Origin: Metellina segmentata
Lineage: Eukaryota > Arthropoda > Arachnida > Araneae > Tetragnathidae
Reading direction: 5' to 3'
NCBI GenBank assembly: GCA_947359465.1
Contig: OX375873.1
Span: forward strand, 40,148,437-40,212,436
Length of the DNA: 64,000 nt
The translations under genes and the position numbers were made by a program. Within the stretch, counting starts at the first letter, position 1; each line of letters begins with the position of its first letter. The notes beneath the pieces are model-generated. The model was given only the letters and a program-made list of their open reading frames with translations. It made no database searches and had not been told where the DNA came from. Shown one piece after another: positions 32,621 to 44,321 of the stretch.

Positions 32621-34404
32621 TTGGAAGGTCAACCGTTCGAACCGAGTCTTTCATTCCGTTGGACTTGGCACAGATCACAAGAACGACCAGAAGTAACATA
32701 CGTTTACCAATGTGTCAACCCAAACGAGTGAAGTATACTAAACGGTTAAATATCCTGTTTCCGATGAGCAACCTCAACTGTTTCAAAGGATCGGCAAAGA
32801 ACCATTCTGAACCTACTTCGGACATTATATTTTACACGGCCAGTAGCAGATCTCGTTTAAATACCAACAGAGTCAGCATGGTATCATCAACAAGCGCTAA
32901 TGAAAGGTTTGTCAACCCTATTTACACTAAGGAGTTTTATTGCTATTCCCGACTCTTTATCAAAAGTGAAAACCATGTATGAAAAATTATTTATGTTAAT
33001 TACCACACCGAATGGCTTAGACTGGGTCGGTGGTAACTAGTTGAATATCGTCGGTTATTATGTGATACCTCGGAAGTGCAACATACCAATTTTACAGGAG
33101 GAGCAAAAAATTGTGAATAAAATCGAATACTAGGTATTACTAATGTACATTTTTCCATCTTGTTGATCTGACGAATACGAGGTCTCACTTTATCAATGCG
33201 CTTTTTTTGCGAACCAGAAGTTTCGCAAAAAATAGACGTATTGATGCATTCGAGAAATTGGCGCTTACGGGGTATCATATGTTAGCCAATGATATTCAAT
33301 TTTGCTAGGATTTAAAAGCAGTTATGAATGACACGTGTCCGTAAACAAGTTTTCTTGCAATTTTAAGAAATCCTAACTAATACAGATTTTACCTACACCC
33401 ATTTTAACCAATATCAAGGATACTTGACCTTGGACAAGTATCATTAATGGGTCTGTGAAATTCAAAATAGCACCCGCGAAAGTTTTTTTCAACCTATGCA
33501 TTTACTAGTTAATCTGTCTCTGTGTTAAACGTATACTTAAAGATACATAAACAGCGCTTCCACAGGCCTTAAGAGGGCCTGGGCTTCATTTTAGTTCGTA
33601 CTAGCCTCACTTCTTCAAAAAATTTATGAAGCCTTTATTTTGTTCAAAATTATTGCATATTTTATTTTACTTGCATTCAAACACTAAGGTATAGGATACT
33701 CGTCCAAGGTCAAGTGTCTTCATCAAAAATTGATAGTATAAGATTTTAATGTCAGCATAAAAACGATGGGATCTATATTTAAATGTAGTTTTAAAAAACA
33801 ACTGTGAGATTGCCTTTAAAACGACCAAATTAAAGTTACTTGAAGGCGGGAATCTTGGTAAAATAGCTTTGAAAGTGCTCCAAATTTTTCTTTTGTAATA
33901 GAGTGGGAACCCATTCACACAAAAGAAATATTTATTCAAACCAGGTTTAATGCCATCCTTTTCTATTGCATGTAAAAATCTTAAGTTTGATCTAAAAAAT
34001 ATATGTTATAAGTATTTTAGTTACATATACTATTAAAGTGCTTACAGATATTATTAAATTAACATTGCTGCATTTTCAGACCTTCAGGATCAAGTCAAAG
34101 AAATTCACAGAGGAAGTGCACAGTACTGGATAGTTTAAGAGCTTGTATAATCGTAACATGGCTGGTGCTTCTATCAATAGTAATTACATATGGAATGGTA
34201 CGTTGTAAGCAACACAACAGCTGCGATTACTTATGGACTGGAGTGGAAGGCTATGTTGTATTGCTCTTGTTAATAGCAGTCGCAATTGTTGGCATTGTCT
34301 TGCTTATTGTGTTGATTAAATTCAGAACTGTAGAGAGATTCGAAGAAACTTTATATAATAATAATGCTTGGAGTACTAGTATCAGGCTTGAGTCTCAAGT
34401 GTAA
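32621..34404 (+). CDS. Unrecognised two-helix membrane protein gene 1 (last two exons)
   Basis: The exon at 32621-32906 follows AATTTTGCAG and ends AATGAAAG/GTTTGT. The exon at 34080-34404 follows GCATTTTCAG and runs to the TAA stop. Phases agree (two bases plus one base make an Arg codon). The partial protein is about 200 residues. The first exon codes for a Ser/Thr/Arg-rich, probably disordered segment. The second gives two helices, ACIIVTWLVLLSIVITYGMV and YVVLLLLIAVAIVGIVLLIV, joined by a short loop with two cysteines, and a ~25-residue tail. An AATAAA at 34435-34440 would end the transcript. Upstream coding sequence must exist but I could not find it. The layout equals that of 55555-58015. 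I do not recognise the family. Confidence 0.68.
32907..34079. other. Intron of two-helix gene 1
   Basis: An imperfect inverted repeat of about 25 bp (GATACTTGACCTTGGACAAG near 33420 and its complement near 33693) is present. Minus-strand ORFs at 33000-33278 and 33667-33939 have no recognised content. Confidence 0.4.
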
Positions 34405-34434
34405 TGTATTTATTTGGAGTGTGTAAAGTTTGTA

Positions 34435-34440
34435 AATAAA
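34435..34440 (+). terminator. Polyadenylation signal of two-helix gene 1
   Basis: AATAAA lies 31 bases after the stop codon. Confidence 0.6.
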
Positions 34441-35467
34441 GATAATGAGTATATTTTTGTTGTTGACGATTTCATCCAAAGTGAGGTACTTAAAGACATA
34501 AAAAAATTGTTTAAAATTAAATTGAATTATATGATATGCGATGCTTAATATCATTCACTCCTTGAATGGATGAGTTGATTTTTGAGAAAAGTCAATAATA
34601 TATTTAAATTTAGGAAGTGGCGTGAATGTTAAGTACTTATAAAAACTACTCTTTGAATTTATTTTGGTGTTAGGTTTTTAATGACTTAATGGTGAGATTT
34701 GGACGCACTGTTCTAGTGTTTGAAAGGCGTGTATTTTCTCTACAGAGAACCACTGGATAGAAAATGCACTGTCATTGATGGTTTCGAATTCTTTTTAAGC
34801 CGTAGGCTCCACCAGTTTAACCTCCGTGTTCTATGACATTTTAAGTAGAGACAAACAAACCAGTTGGATATAGCACAATAGGTGCAACATTCCGTTTCTC
34901 CTGATGAGCTTACAACTTTCTAGAAGTGAACTCGACCAGTGTCCAATTCCTTTTCATTCGATCATATGAGAACAGACTGTTCATTTTATTCGGAAATTCG
35001 ACTGATTGGTTTTTTTTTTTGAGGTACAAAGGCCTAATTTGAACACGCTGCGCCAAAACAAGGAAATTCAGTTCAATGGATATTTTGCAGGTAGGTGATT
35101 GACTTTAATTTAATAGTACTGTTCGCGTCACAACAGATCTCGCGTGATTTCATACCACTACTTGATATTGATGTGCAGATTTTAGATTGTTCAAAGACAT
35201 AGCTCAATAATAATCAAAGAATGAAAGGTAATTTATAAAACTTCAAATTTAGTGAGATTTAAAGGCATTGAAGTTTATTCCCATATGTATAACAATATGT
35301 AGCATAGACTGCTTACAAAACCAAGGGCGTAGCTATTGGGGATTCAGGATAACCAAGTCCTCTAGAAAGTCTTGAGTTTTAATTTAAAACGCTACATATG
35401 AAAGTAATGATTGCAGAATTTCTTTCGCGCTGATGCAAACATCTTTTCAAATTCCATCTAAGCTTAA
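34441..35467. other. Unassigned sequence
   Basis: No exon or repeat was recognised before the TTAA element. Confidence 0.4.
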
Positions 35468-36884
35468 GGGGACCGGGAAAGCAAAATTCGACTAAAAAAT
35501 CAATTTCTATTTTATTGCTCCTTTATATAGTTCAAAATCTCCTCTTTCCAATGATATATCACACTAGGTAATAGAATAAGAGGAAGTTTGAAAATTATGC
35601 ACGTTTCCAATAAGCACTTCACATCTGACACGGCCTTTCAAATGTAAACAAACCGTTTGTGGACATTTCTAATCTTTGTTGCTCAACAATGTATATTATA
35701 TTTTTTACTTTACTTTACTCAAATTATTTTCGATAATCTGGTAACAGTAGAGTTAACTGTAATCATTTAGTTTTTTTCTAACTATTTTTATTCATTTTAC
35801 CATGCGATATAAGTTAGCTTTTCTGAGACATGACATTTGATCTGTTATGGACTAGCAATAAGGATAAATGTTGGTTTTCTGCACAATATGCAACAATCTG
35901 TCTGGGCAGAATATTTTTATTTACTGTCAAGTAACTTAAATCCAAATCACGGTCTTTGTCCAGTTGGGAATGAAAGCTGGTGGAAATTTCAACGTGCTGT
36001 AGCTAAAAGAGTGATGTGTATTACCATGATAAACACACACATATTGCCTTACCTTATACTGGCTACATTTGGAAGACAATTAAATCAAATTTCAGAGACT
36101 TGGCGAATCCAGAATTGTTGAAAAAATGTGTTCACGGAAAGACTCAAAACCCAAATGAATCGGTGAACAATGTGATTTGGACTCGCGTTCCAAAAAAATG
36201 TGTTTCTAACCATCCAAACTTTAAAACTGGGAGTGTTTGATGCTGTTTCCTGCTGCAACAGTGGAAATATTATAAAGTGCTATACATTATCTAGAGTTAA
36301 AATCAATCCAGGCTGCCATTTTATACAAATTTTTGAGAAAACTGGACTAAGACCGTGTTATCGATGGAGAGCGAAAACTCTCCGAATACAGTAAAAAGGC
36401 CCGCCATAGAAAGAAAAGCATAAAAAAAAATTGAAGATGCATGTATTAAAAATGAAAGAGATCACCCTTTATATAAATCAGGATTTCATTAAGGTTAGAC
36501 GTAAAATTATTTATAAAAATCCATTTTTCTCAAAACTTAGATTTTTAAGATTCATGCCCCATTTTCTCAAAATCTACTGAACATAATGACTTAATATTTT
36601 TATGACATATTTTTGTTATATCTCTAAAGATTTTAACACGGGCATTTTTTGATTTTTTTGAAAATCGGATTTTTTAGAAATTTAAATGTGTTAAAAAATG
36701 CTATCTAAAAAGTGATATTCAGTTAAAAATTTTAAATTAAAAAAAAGTGAGCTGTTAAAGTTCGTATAACATATCAATCCAACCACCATAAAATTTTTGT
36801 GTTGATTACTATTATAGTTATTGAGAAAAAGGGTCTTGAATGTTGTGAATTTAACATGGAGGAGATAGGGCCTTCCCGGTCCCC
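35468..36884 (+). mobile_element. TTAA-type DNA transposon, copy B
   Basis: The inverted termini are GGGGACCGGGAAAGC and its near-complement GCCTTCCCGGTCCCC. Perfect TTAA duplications lie at 35464-35467 and 36885-36888. A TTAA target is known for Kolobok and piggyBac. Together with the transposase remnant I favour a Kolobok-like or related element. Confidence 0.82.
35837..36394 (+). pseudogene. Mutator-like transposase remnant
   Basis: Three frame segments read as one C-terminal region: HGLCPVGNESWWKFQRA (35837-36020), then DLANPELLKKCVHGKTQNPN and ESVNNVIWTRVPKK (to about 36230), then LGVFDAVSCCNSGN (to 36394). Those blocks are characteristic of the invertebrate Mutator-like transposase domain. 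Two frameshifts and loss of the catalytic N-terminal part make it inactive. Confidence 0.8.
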
Positions 36885-36888
36885 TTAA

Positions 36889-37350
36889 GGAGTGAAGATG
36901 AATTTATTGAAGCAAAATTTGATTATTTGATAGAAGAAATAACTAATGTTATATTTATTTGAGAAAGAGAGATCTTTGAAAAGTCAATTCTGTAATTGGA
37001 TAACTTATTACTAAGCTTACATAAATCCCTTAGAATTCAGTCTGGGTAGAATCCATAACAAGAGGAATTTTTGTGAGTTCAATAACTTTTTAATTACTTT
37101 GATTAGGTTAAATTTTCAGGTTGCTTTTTAATTACGCATTTAGTATAAAAATTCATCATATGAACTGGTAATCTGGATTGTAAAACTTGTGGGTCTGACT
37201 TCGTTAGTGTACGGAACCAATTCTCCACGTTCTGAATATATTCACGATTATTATAAACAATTAGTCTTCAGTAGAGTTCATAGATGGCACTGCACTCAAA
37301 ACATGAGTTTAGTAACGCGAATATTTCGTTGACCAAGTTTTTTTTTTTTT
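36889..37350. other. Unassigned sequence
   Basis: AT-rich; nothing recognised. Confidence 0.4.
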
Positions 37351-37467
37351 AATTAATGTCACACCAGAGCAACAAAACAAGCCACAGGTGACGGTTCGGG
37401 ATAAAACTCGACGAGAAAGATCTGAGGACAGCACCACGTAATTTAGATCCGCTGTCAGATGACGAGT
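37351..37467 (-). mobile_element. SINE core fragment
   Basis: Tail and the first ~100 bp of the core in complement (AATTAATGTCACACCAGAGCAAC to GTCAGATGACGAG). It is strongly diverged. Confidence 0.6.
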
Positions 37468-38046
37468 AAAACAGGAATGCGGTCATTTAGTTGTCTATAC
37501 GGGGATCCATTGTAAAGGATCAAATTTAACTGCAAAAGTGAATAGGAATTTATCAAATGACTTTTTCTTCCGTTTTCAATTACCTGTTAAATCTTTAGTG
37601 ATTCAGACATAATCTAACAATTTTCCATGACACAAATAAAAAGATGCAACCTCAAAACATTCAGAAGATAATGAGTCAATTATTTTGGGAACGGTTGTTC
37701 ACCTTCACACAGCAGGAAAATTACGATTCACAAAGATCTATAACCTTTAATTATAAACACATGGTTTACGAAATAGAGATATAATCTTCAGCATTTGATT
37801 GAAATGCTGAATATACACATCATTCTTTATTTTCTGACCTACAGATGGCAGCACCAAACATTTAAGACTGCTAGATAGCAGTTGGATGGCTAAAAATATA
37901 CTCTTAATATTTTGATTCTTTTGTGTTTTTTTTTACATTTCTGACAAGACTTTTAAGAAGAAAAAATGCGTTACCATAATGAGGGTACCTGTTTTTAATA
38001 TATGCAAGGATTTTACAAACCCACATCACCCCAAGAACATTACGAG
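37468..38046. other. Unassigned sequence
   Basis: No exon or repeat seen. Confidence 0.4.
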
Positions 38047-38262
38047 ATCAAACTCGTAGGGAAAGATCCAAAGACAACGTCTCGTCATTTTGAACTATGT
38101 GTGGTCAGATGACGAGAACAACACCTGAGCTGGAACCCCACTCTCCAAACTTCCACACCACCAGGAGAATCCTAAGTTTTCTTGTAGAAAACTGAATGCG
38201 TTTGACAAGAGGGGGTAAGTTGCTGAGGTTTGTACCTGGATCGCACATTCTTTATTAGAACC
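38047..38262 (-). mobile_element. SINE type C (core with a third, non-A/B head)
   Basis: The core (GATCAAACTCGTAGGGAAAG to CTCCAAACTTCCACACCACC) is followed by a ~90-bp segment also found at 38870-38960. That segment replaces the tRNA-like heads of types A and B. Confidence 0.6.
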
Positions 38263-38692
38263 AGTTTTTTGGAGTATCGTTCCTGAGGGGTGTAGAAACA
38301 TGTGGAGAAAGAAATAAAGCAGGTAGGAAGGAATGCCTGTAACTTCAAATGAACATGTCCAGCAATAAATTTTCAAATGTTAGTCATTTTTACTTCAATG
38401 TAGGATTTTTGTGATTGTAATGAAAGATGTTCACAAATCAGGCTTACAATATTTGAAAAGCCCCGATCACGGGCAGTGTTGTATTCAAGGAAACAGTCCA
38501 CGTGGATCTAAGAAAGCTGGAATTTAAAAAAAGCTAACGAAAGTACTTGCCGAGTCATATATTCAGATAGAATCGGAGGTAAAATATGCACATGAATTCG
38601 TACTAGTCTAAAACCGGTTGAGATATATTTTTAAACACAATGCTTGTTTAACATTTCCGCATATAAAGAAACGGGAGAAGGAAGGCTGGTAG
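38263..38692. other. Unassigned sequence
   Basis: Nothing recognised. Confidence 0.4.
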
Positions 38693-38965
38693 GTAGTTAA
38701 TTAACCTCGCAAAGGAGCAAAATGAATTATTGGCGACGGTCCGGGATCAAACCCGTAGGGAAAGTTCCAAGGGCAACGCCACGTAATTTTGAATCATGAT
38801 CACATGGCGAGAACAACACCTGAACTGGAACCCCACTCTCCAAACTTCTCCACCACCGAGAGAATCCCAAGGTTTCTTGAAGTGAACTAAATGGTTTTGA
38901 CAAGAGGGGCGAGTTGTGCTGAAGTTTGTGCGTACACAGCGCATATTTTATGAGAGGCCTTGTAG
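38693..38965 (-). mobile_element. SINE type C, second copy
   Basis: Tail AATTAACCTCGCA, core, then the type C segment (GAGAGAATCCCAAGGTTTC, TTGACAAGAGGGG). A further SINE tail piece lies at 39018-39050. Confidence 0.65.
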
Positions 38966-39335
38966 TTATGTTAGCTGCCCTTTTTAATGATAAAACAATG
39001 ATACTGTATGTAGATATTTTAATTAACGTCATACTGAAGCAACACAACGGGCATGATCGGTCTTGAACTTATCGGACCCAGGGATCGGTCTTGGGACCAA
39101 TGCTCTTCTCATTGTTCTTTGCTGGAATCGAAAAGGTGATATCCAAGAGATGTAAAGTGGAGATATTTGCTGACGATGTTGTCCTCTGACGCTCTGGATC
39201 TGATATCTAGACCATTGATGCTGACATTAACCTTACACTTAAAGATGTGTGTGATTTTGCTGACGGCGCACAAGTTGAATTTCAATTCTTCCAAATCGGT
39301 GACTAGTTTTTATACCACTAATAGACACATTTATA

Positions 39336-40163
39336 CAGGGTGGTCCCGAATTCATGGTACAAACTTTAATGGTAGGTACAGGACATTGTAACAATGATTT
39401 ATTGTATAGGAATGTATAGTCGCAAGTGACGTGGTGAGGCGAAAACAGGGGAAATAACGGCCGAAAGGAAAAACAAAGATTTTATTGAAAGCGTTGTTGA
39501 CAAGTGTCATGTTTACAGTAATTGTTCAAAATTGCGTCCACCAGTATCGATACATGCTTGACAGCGTCGGTGGAGCGATTGGCGTACACGTTCAAAGATG
39601 CCTGGTATTTCACGCACACCTGCAGCAGCTACAGATAAGCGAGCGACGAGATCCTCATCTGAGTCAACTGGAGTCTCATAAACAAGATGCTTTAGATGTC
39701 CCCATAAAAAGTAATCGAGGCTCGATAAATCGGGAGATCGGGGTGGCCAAGGGACTGGTCCACCACGCCCAATCCATCGAGTACCAAACGTGGCATTCAG
39801 GTAATTCCGTACATCAATGCTGAAGTGTGCTGGCGCCCCATCGTGCTGAAACCACATGCGGTTACGAATGGCGATCGGAACATCATGCAGCAGTTGTGGT
39901 AACACTTCTTTCAGAAAAATAAGATAGCTTCCGCCAGTGAGCCGCGTGGGTAGTAAGTATGGGCCAATCAAAACAGCGGCTAGACATCTACTGCCCTCTA
40001 CCGGCAATGATACCAACCGATCACTCCATTTCTCTTTCCTTTTATTTCCCCTGTTTACGCCTCACCGCGTCACTTGCGACTATACATTCCTATACAATAA
40101 ATCATTGTTACAATGTCCTGTACCTACCATTAAAGTTTGTACCATGAATTCGGGACCACCCTG
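39336..40163 (-). mobile_element. Mariner-like DNA transposon (DD41D), internally deleted
   Basis: Inverted repeats of about 120 bp, nearly perfect, begin CAGGGTGGTCCCGAATTC at 39336 and end at 40163. TA lies on both sides (39334-39335 and 40164-40165). The inside holds only the C-terminal part of the transposase. It is inserted into the LINE at 39045-41670, so it is the younger of the two. Confidence 0.92.
39513..40016 (-). pseudogene. IS630-Tc1-mariner transposase, C-terminal part
   Basis: The 167-codon frame contains WFQHDGAPAHF and SPDLSSLDYFLWGHLK. The two aspartates in HDGAP and SLDYF are separated by 41 residues, hence DD41D type. The N-terminal helix-turn-helix and the first catalytic aspartate are absent. 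The upstream boundary of the frame is probably the deletion point. It could cut DNA only if the missing part were supplied, so I treat it as non-functional. Confidence 0.85.
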
Positions 40164-40497
40164 TAGTTATCAACCTACTATAACTATGTATGGCCAAACA
40201 TTAACTTGTGATAAGAACGCTAAGTACTTGGGATTTACAATGGACCACGAGATTCTTAGCAATAGACACATACAAATTCTGGAAGAGAAATGTAGGCTTA
40301 ATATTCTAAGATATATTTCTGGGCAAGACTGGGGAGCAGATGCCCCAACTCTGAGATTGACTTATGCTTCCCTTATTAGACCAGTTTTGGAATTTGGTTT
40401 CCCTATACATTTTTGTACCTTAGATTCCAATCTCCATAGGTTAGACAGTGTACAAAATAGTGCTGCGAAAATTATTTCTGGCCTGGGGCGTAGTTGA
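40164..40497 (+). pseudogene. LINE reverse transcriptase thumb region
   Basis: KYLGFTMDHEILSNRHI, RYISGQDWGADAPTLRLTY and LIRPVLEFGFPI are blocks of the RT thumb and connection of RNase H-bearing LINEs. The frame ends at a TGA at 40495-40497 and decayed sequence continues to about 40800. Confidence 0.75.
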
Positions 40498-40829
40498 CCT
40501 AATGATATTGCTCTTTTTGAGTGTAACCTCCAACCATTGAGTCGAAGAAGAAACTGTTGCCCTGTGAAATATTATAATAAGCTTCTCAGCTATGGTGAGC
40601 AGAATAGAACCTTTACCTATCTTAAGAACTGGAACAATAACCAAAGACTGAAGCAAAACAGTCCTTTTTCTCAAGCAATTTTGATAAATTTAGTAACTTC
40701 GTTCCCTTCCTGCCGGATTGAGCATCAGTCACTGGGGACATGTTTTAGCACTGTATGTGATATTAGTGGTGTCCACTTTCACACCGAGCTTTTGAACCCA
40801 TTCATAAAAATGCAGACAACTCTGAATTA

Positions 40830-41123
40830 ATGAGACAGATGGCCCTTGATACAATCTATCAAATACCTAAAGATGCTCTTCTAATGTATACAGATGGCAG
40901 CAAGAATGATAAATGCCAGTCTGGTAGTGGTATCCTCATCAGGACTCCTACATCTACATTTAGACTTAAAATTAGAAACTCAAATTCTTGCTCTGTGTTC
41001 AGATCTGAACTCATTGCTATCGAGAGATGCCTGAGCTATGCTGAGAACAGTGTGGAACTTAACTTTGTGGATATTTGGATCTTAACAGACAGACGATCCT
41101 CAGTTCAACATCTAAGTAACTGA
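40830..41123 (+). pseudogene. LINE RNase H domain
   Basis: Catalytic motifs YTDGSK, FRSELIAIE and ILTDRRSSVQHL are visible in order. The last block (GNEIADSLAK) follows in another frame near 41230. It degraded the RNA strand of the cDNA hybrid in the active parent. Confidence 0.82.
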
Positions 41124-41229
41124 ACTTGGACATGGTTGGCATTTCCATCCTGAACCTAATTTCTAGACTTTCAGTCAATTCCAAGGTGCACATCCTATGA
41201 ATTCCCTAACATGTCGTTATAAGTGGCAA

Positions 41230-41657
41230 CGAGATCGCGGATTCCCTGGCAAAGACTGCTTCCTTAGAGACTCTCCAGTCAGATATGCCTTGTACTTATA
41301 GTGAAACCTTCTCAGAGTGCAGGAAGACATTTAAAGATCTCTGGAATGTCCCTCCAGTACATGACTGGTACTCGAGAAGTCGTCCTGGAGGCGCCCTACT
41401 CTTTGAGGGCCCTAGAAGTCAGCAGATTTCACGTTTTGCCAGTGGATACTTGAGGAGTCTCCTACGAACAGGGCCAGAAGGTTTTCAGGACATGTACCAA
41501 GTGCGGAGCCGATCAGGCTTCGCCAGCTCATATTTTAAAATGTATTGACTTTACAATGGACAGGGTTTTTTCGGAACCTCTACTCTTCTTGAACGTTTTG
41601 GGGGTTTATGGACTTGTGGACGTTTTTCTAATTTCAAGAGACCATGTCGGGGATTAG
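41230..41657 (+). pseudogene. LINE ORF2 C-terminus with zinc knuckle
   Basis: After the RNase H end the frame reads through a linker (SRFASGYLRSLL). After a one-base shift it shows a Cys-x2-Cys, His-x4-Cys knuckle near 41490-41550 and a stop at 41655-41657. Confidence 0.7.
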
Positions 41658-41670
41658 TAAAAACAACAAC

Positions 41671-41952
41671 ACGACACAACGGGCTATTGACGACGGTCCG
41701 GGATCAATCCCCCAAGGGAAAGATCGGAGTACAACACAAAGTAATTTTGAAATACGGTCAGATGGCGAGGCAACACCCGAGTTGGCAATCCAATCTCCAA
41801 ACTTACACACCAAGCCAACGTGAGGACATTTGAGGCCACGATGGATTTAACGTGCACATGCCCCCTATGTACACAACGGTGTATTGTTGGATTCGAACTC
41901 GCACCCCTCCGTTTGCTAATCCGTTACTCTTCCAACAGGGCTTCCACTGCCC
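41671..41952 (-). mobile_element. SINE type B
   Basis: Core at left (CAACGGGCTATTGACGACGG), type B B-box TTGGATTCGAACTCGCA at 41888-41904, head ending near the ACTGCCC string. It directly abuts the LINE 3' end. Confidence 0.8.
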
Positions 41953-42093
41953 AATGATACTTTAAGGACCACATGAAAAGAGTGCTAAACCCTGAGCTCG
42001 TTCTTGAAATTCACTCCTGTTGGTGATGAATGCTAAATCCTTAAATTCATAACTCAGTCTTAGCCCTTAGAAAATATATCCTAACATCTTCAA

Positions 42094-42416
42094 GCCGACC
42101 AACTGGCATAGTGGTTAAGGTGTTAGCCTCTAAATCGGAAGGTTTCTGGTTCGAATCCGGGTCCGGGCATGGATGTTTGTAAGCGTATGGTGTAGAGGCA
42201 ACTGGTGCACCTTAAATCTATAGTGGCCAAAAGTCCTCACGTTGGGTTGGTATGGAAGTTTGGAGAGTGGGGTTCCAGCTCAGGTGTTGCCTCGTCATCT
42301 GACCGTGGTTCAAAATTACAAGGTGTTGTCCTCAGATCTTTCACTTGACGGATTGAACACGGACCGTCGTCAATAGCCCGTTGTGTTGCTCTAGTACGAC
42401 GTTAACTAAAATTACC
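42094..42416 (+). mobile_element. SINE type A with 14-bp TSD
   Basis: A full-length copy. CCTAACATCTTCAA at 42080-42093 matches 42417-42430 with one mismatch. A and B boxes intact. Confidence 0.93.
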
Positions 42417-42430
42417 CCTAACATGTTCAA

Positions 42431-43352
42431 AAAAAGGGTCAGTGGGATACCAGTCTCCGATCAGCTAGTGTTATATAAATTTTTTTGTTACATTTATTTA
42501 AGTTTTTAATTATTATTTCAATTTAAATTAAAGGAGTGCTCTAGAAAGAAGGAGGGAAATACAATGCTTCACCTTCCTTTAAAGTACTAACATTTTGTTG
42601 CGTGATTTCTTAAAACCCACCTTAATCATCACGATCATAAGAATTTGAAGGACTTTGTATTTGTTGAACCTTTTGATTTGGGAAAATTTATGAACACGAA
42701 ATAGAAATGTGCATGAGAACATTTTCATTCTTAAAAGTATATTTGTTATTATCTAAATGAGAGCTTCCTGATCATCCCCAAACAAAAAAAGAAAATTTCG
42801 GATTTTTCATAAATATACGAGCTTCTTTTGCAAAATCAATGATCTATTATACATCTATCTACGATTTGAAATCCGTTTAGCCAGAAATCTGCTGTTAACC
42901 GACAAAGAGGTTTAGATAAATAATATCCATGTATCCATTTAAGAAATGAAATTAAAATCAAGTATTAAGCAGTTTGTTGGTAAATAGAAACACGTGTCAA
43001 CCCCTTTATCTTCCCCGTCTACCAGCTATCTTTCTAATGGGATAGTCCACCCAAAGACCATTTTATAGTATAGCCTTGGGTGGATGGCCTTGGTTCACCC
43101 CACTTATCTTACTTCTGTATGGTCTACCCCCATAGGGGAACTCTCCCCTAAGCAGGGGACCTAGTACCTTTAAGTAGACTTCCTTTCCCCCTCTTTTCTC
43201 TGCTCCAACTGTCACAACCCTTTGGAGTAAACATAAACGAATTCGCAATGATCGGATTTTTTTTCTTTACCCGCTTCGAAGACCAAGTAAGGCCTTCTCG
43301 AGATGTTTACCTGGGCAATAAGACAAGATATGGTCGCAAACTGGACAGGTTT
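42431..43352. other. Unassigned; GC-richer patch 42980-43220
   Basis: The patch has several short inverted matches (CCCCATAGGGG, CTCCCCTAAGCAGGGG) and may be an unclassified repeat. No convincing ORF. Confidence 0.35.
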
Positions 43353-43364
43353 ACAGGGGACCGA

Positions 43365-43506
43365 TAATTGTAATTGGTAATGGTAATTTTTAGTTAACGT
43401 CGTACTAGAGCAACACAACGGGCTATTGACGACGGTCCGGGATCAGTCCCTTAAGGGAAAGATTCGAGGACACCTCGTAATTTTGAACCACGGTCAGATG
43501 ACGAAG
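43365..43506 (-). mobile_element. SINE type A, 5'-truncated, with 12-bp TSD
   Basis: Tail and 3' half of the core only. ACAGGGGACCGA lies at 43353-43364 and 43507-43518, so the truncation happened during insertion. Confidence 0.85.
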
Positions 43507-43518
43507 ACAGGGGACCGA

Positions 43519-43715
43519 AGATAAATATGGCCATACGGATACGTTTAACCTACTCACAGTTCAGATACGGCCTTTCGGACAATATTATCTGATCATACAA
43601 TTACATTTATCCATCCTGATACGGCTTTAAGGATAGGTTTTATTACACGTAGATCCGATATGGCTCTAAAGATAAGTTTGACCTACCCGCAACTAGGTTT
43701 TCCGACCCCAAATTA
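43519..43715. repeat. Degenerate ~60-bp tandem repeat
   Basis: Three to four diverged units contain GATACGGC or GATATGGC, then TAAGGATA-like and GTTT..ACC-like strings. It adjoins the truncated SINE. Confidence 0.45.
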
Positions 43716-43945
43716 GAAACGGATACCAGATATTCTTAGATGGTACTCATTCAATACGAAATTTAAAAAAAAAATTTAACCTAGTGTAATTTTTCAAATA
43801 GCATTTTAAATTGCGCCCAAGCAATATATATACATATAAATTATTTTTTACCCTATTAATAATTTTTTGTCAAATATTCTAAAATATCGTAACGTTCATT
43901 TCAAGGGTTTGCCTTAAATTTATTTTTATGAATTTACGTTACCTA

Positions 43946-44272
43946 CCGCTGAGGCTGCAGTTACCAGTTAGAAGAGTAAATGATTGGCAACCGGGGGGGG
44001 GGAGAGTGTTGCGAGTTCGAATCCAGCCATAGAGACCGTCATGTACAAGGGAAGCTGGTACACGTTAAATCTGTAATGAACTCAAATGTCCTCACGTTTG
44101 GGGGGGGGGAATGTTGAAGTTGAAAGAGTGGGGTGTCAGCTCAGGTATGACCTCGTCACCAGACCGAGTTTCTAAATTAAGTGAGGTTGCCCACGAAACT
44201 TTCCCCTCAGGTTTGATCCCGAACAGTCGACAATAGCTTCATGCCTGCGTTAATTAAATACCATCACTAATT
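43946..44272 (+). mobile_element. SINE type B with G-runs
   Basis: Type B head with GAGTTCGAATCCAGCC B box near 44011, core to 44272. Homopolymer G tracts occur near 43992 and 44100. Confidence 0.8.
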
Positions 44273-44321
44273 GTGTCCAACTAGAGGGTAAGCCACTATT
44301 GGATACTGCAACGTTCTACGG

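Larger units (their letters stand above)
39045..41670 (+). mobile_element. RNase H-bearing LINE (I/Jockey-like), 5'-truncated and split by a transposon
   Basis: 39045-39335 reads as the RT palm with the QGSVLGPMLF motif and the active site FADDVVL, followed by an in-frame TGA. 40164-40500 continues with the RT thumb, 40830-41123 is RNase H, and the end carries a zinc knuckle and a stop at 41655-41657. Several frameshifts make it inactive. The DD41D element 39336-40163 is inserted between palm and thumb at a TA. Confidence 0.85.
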
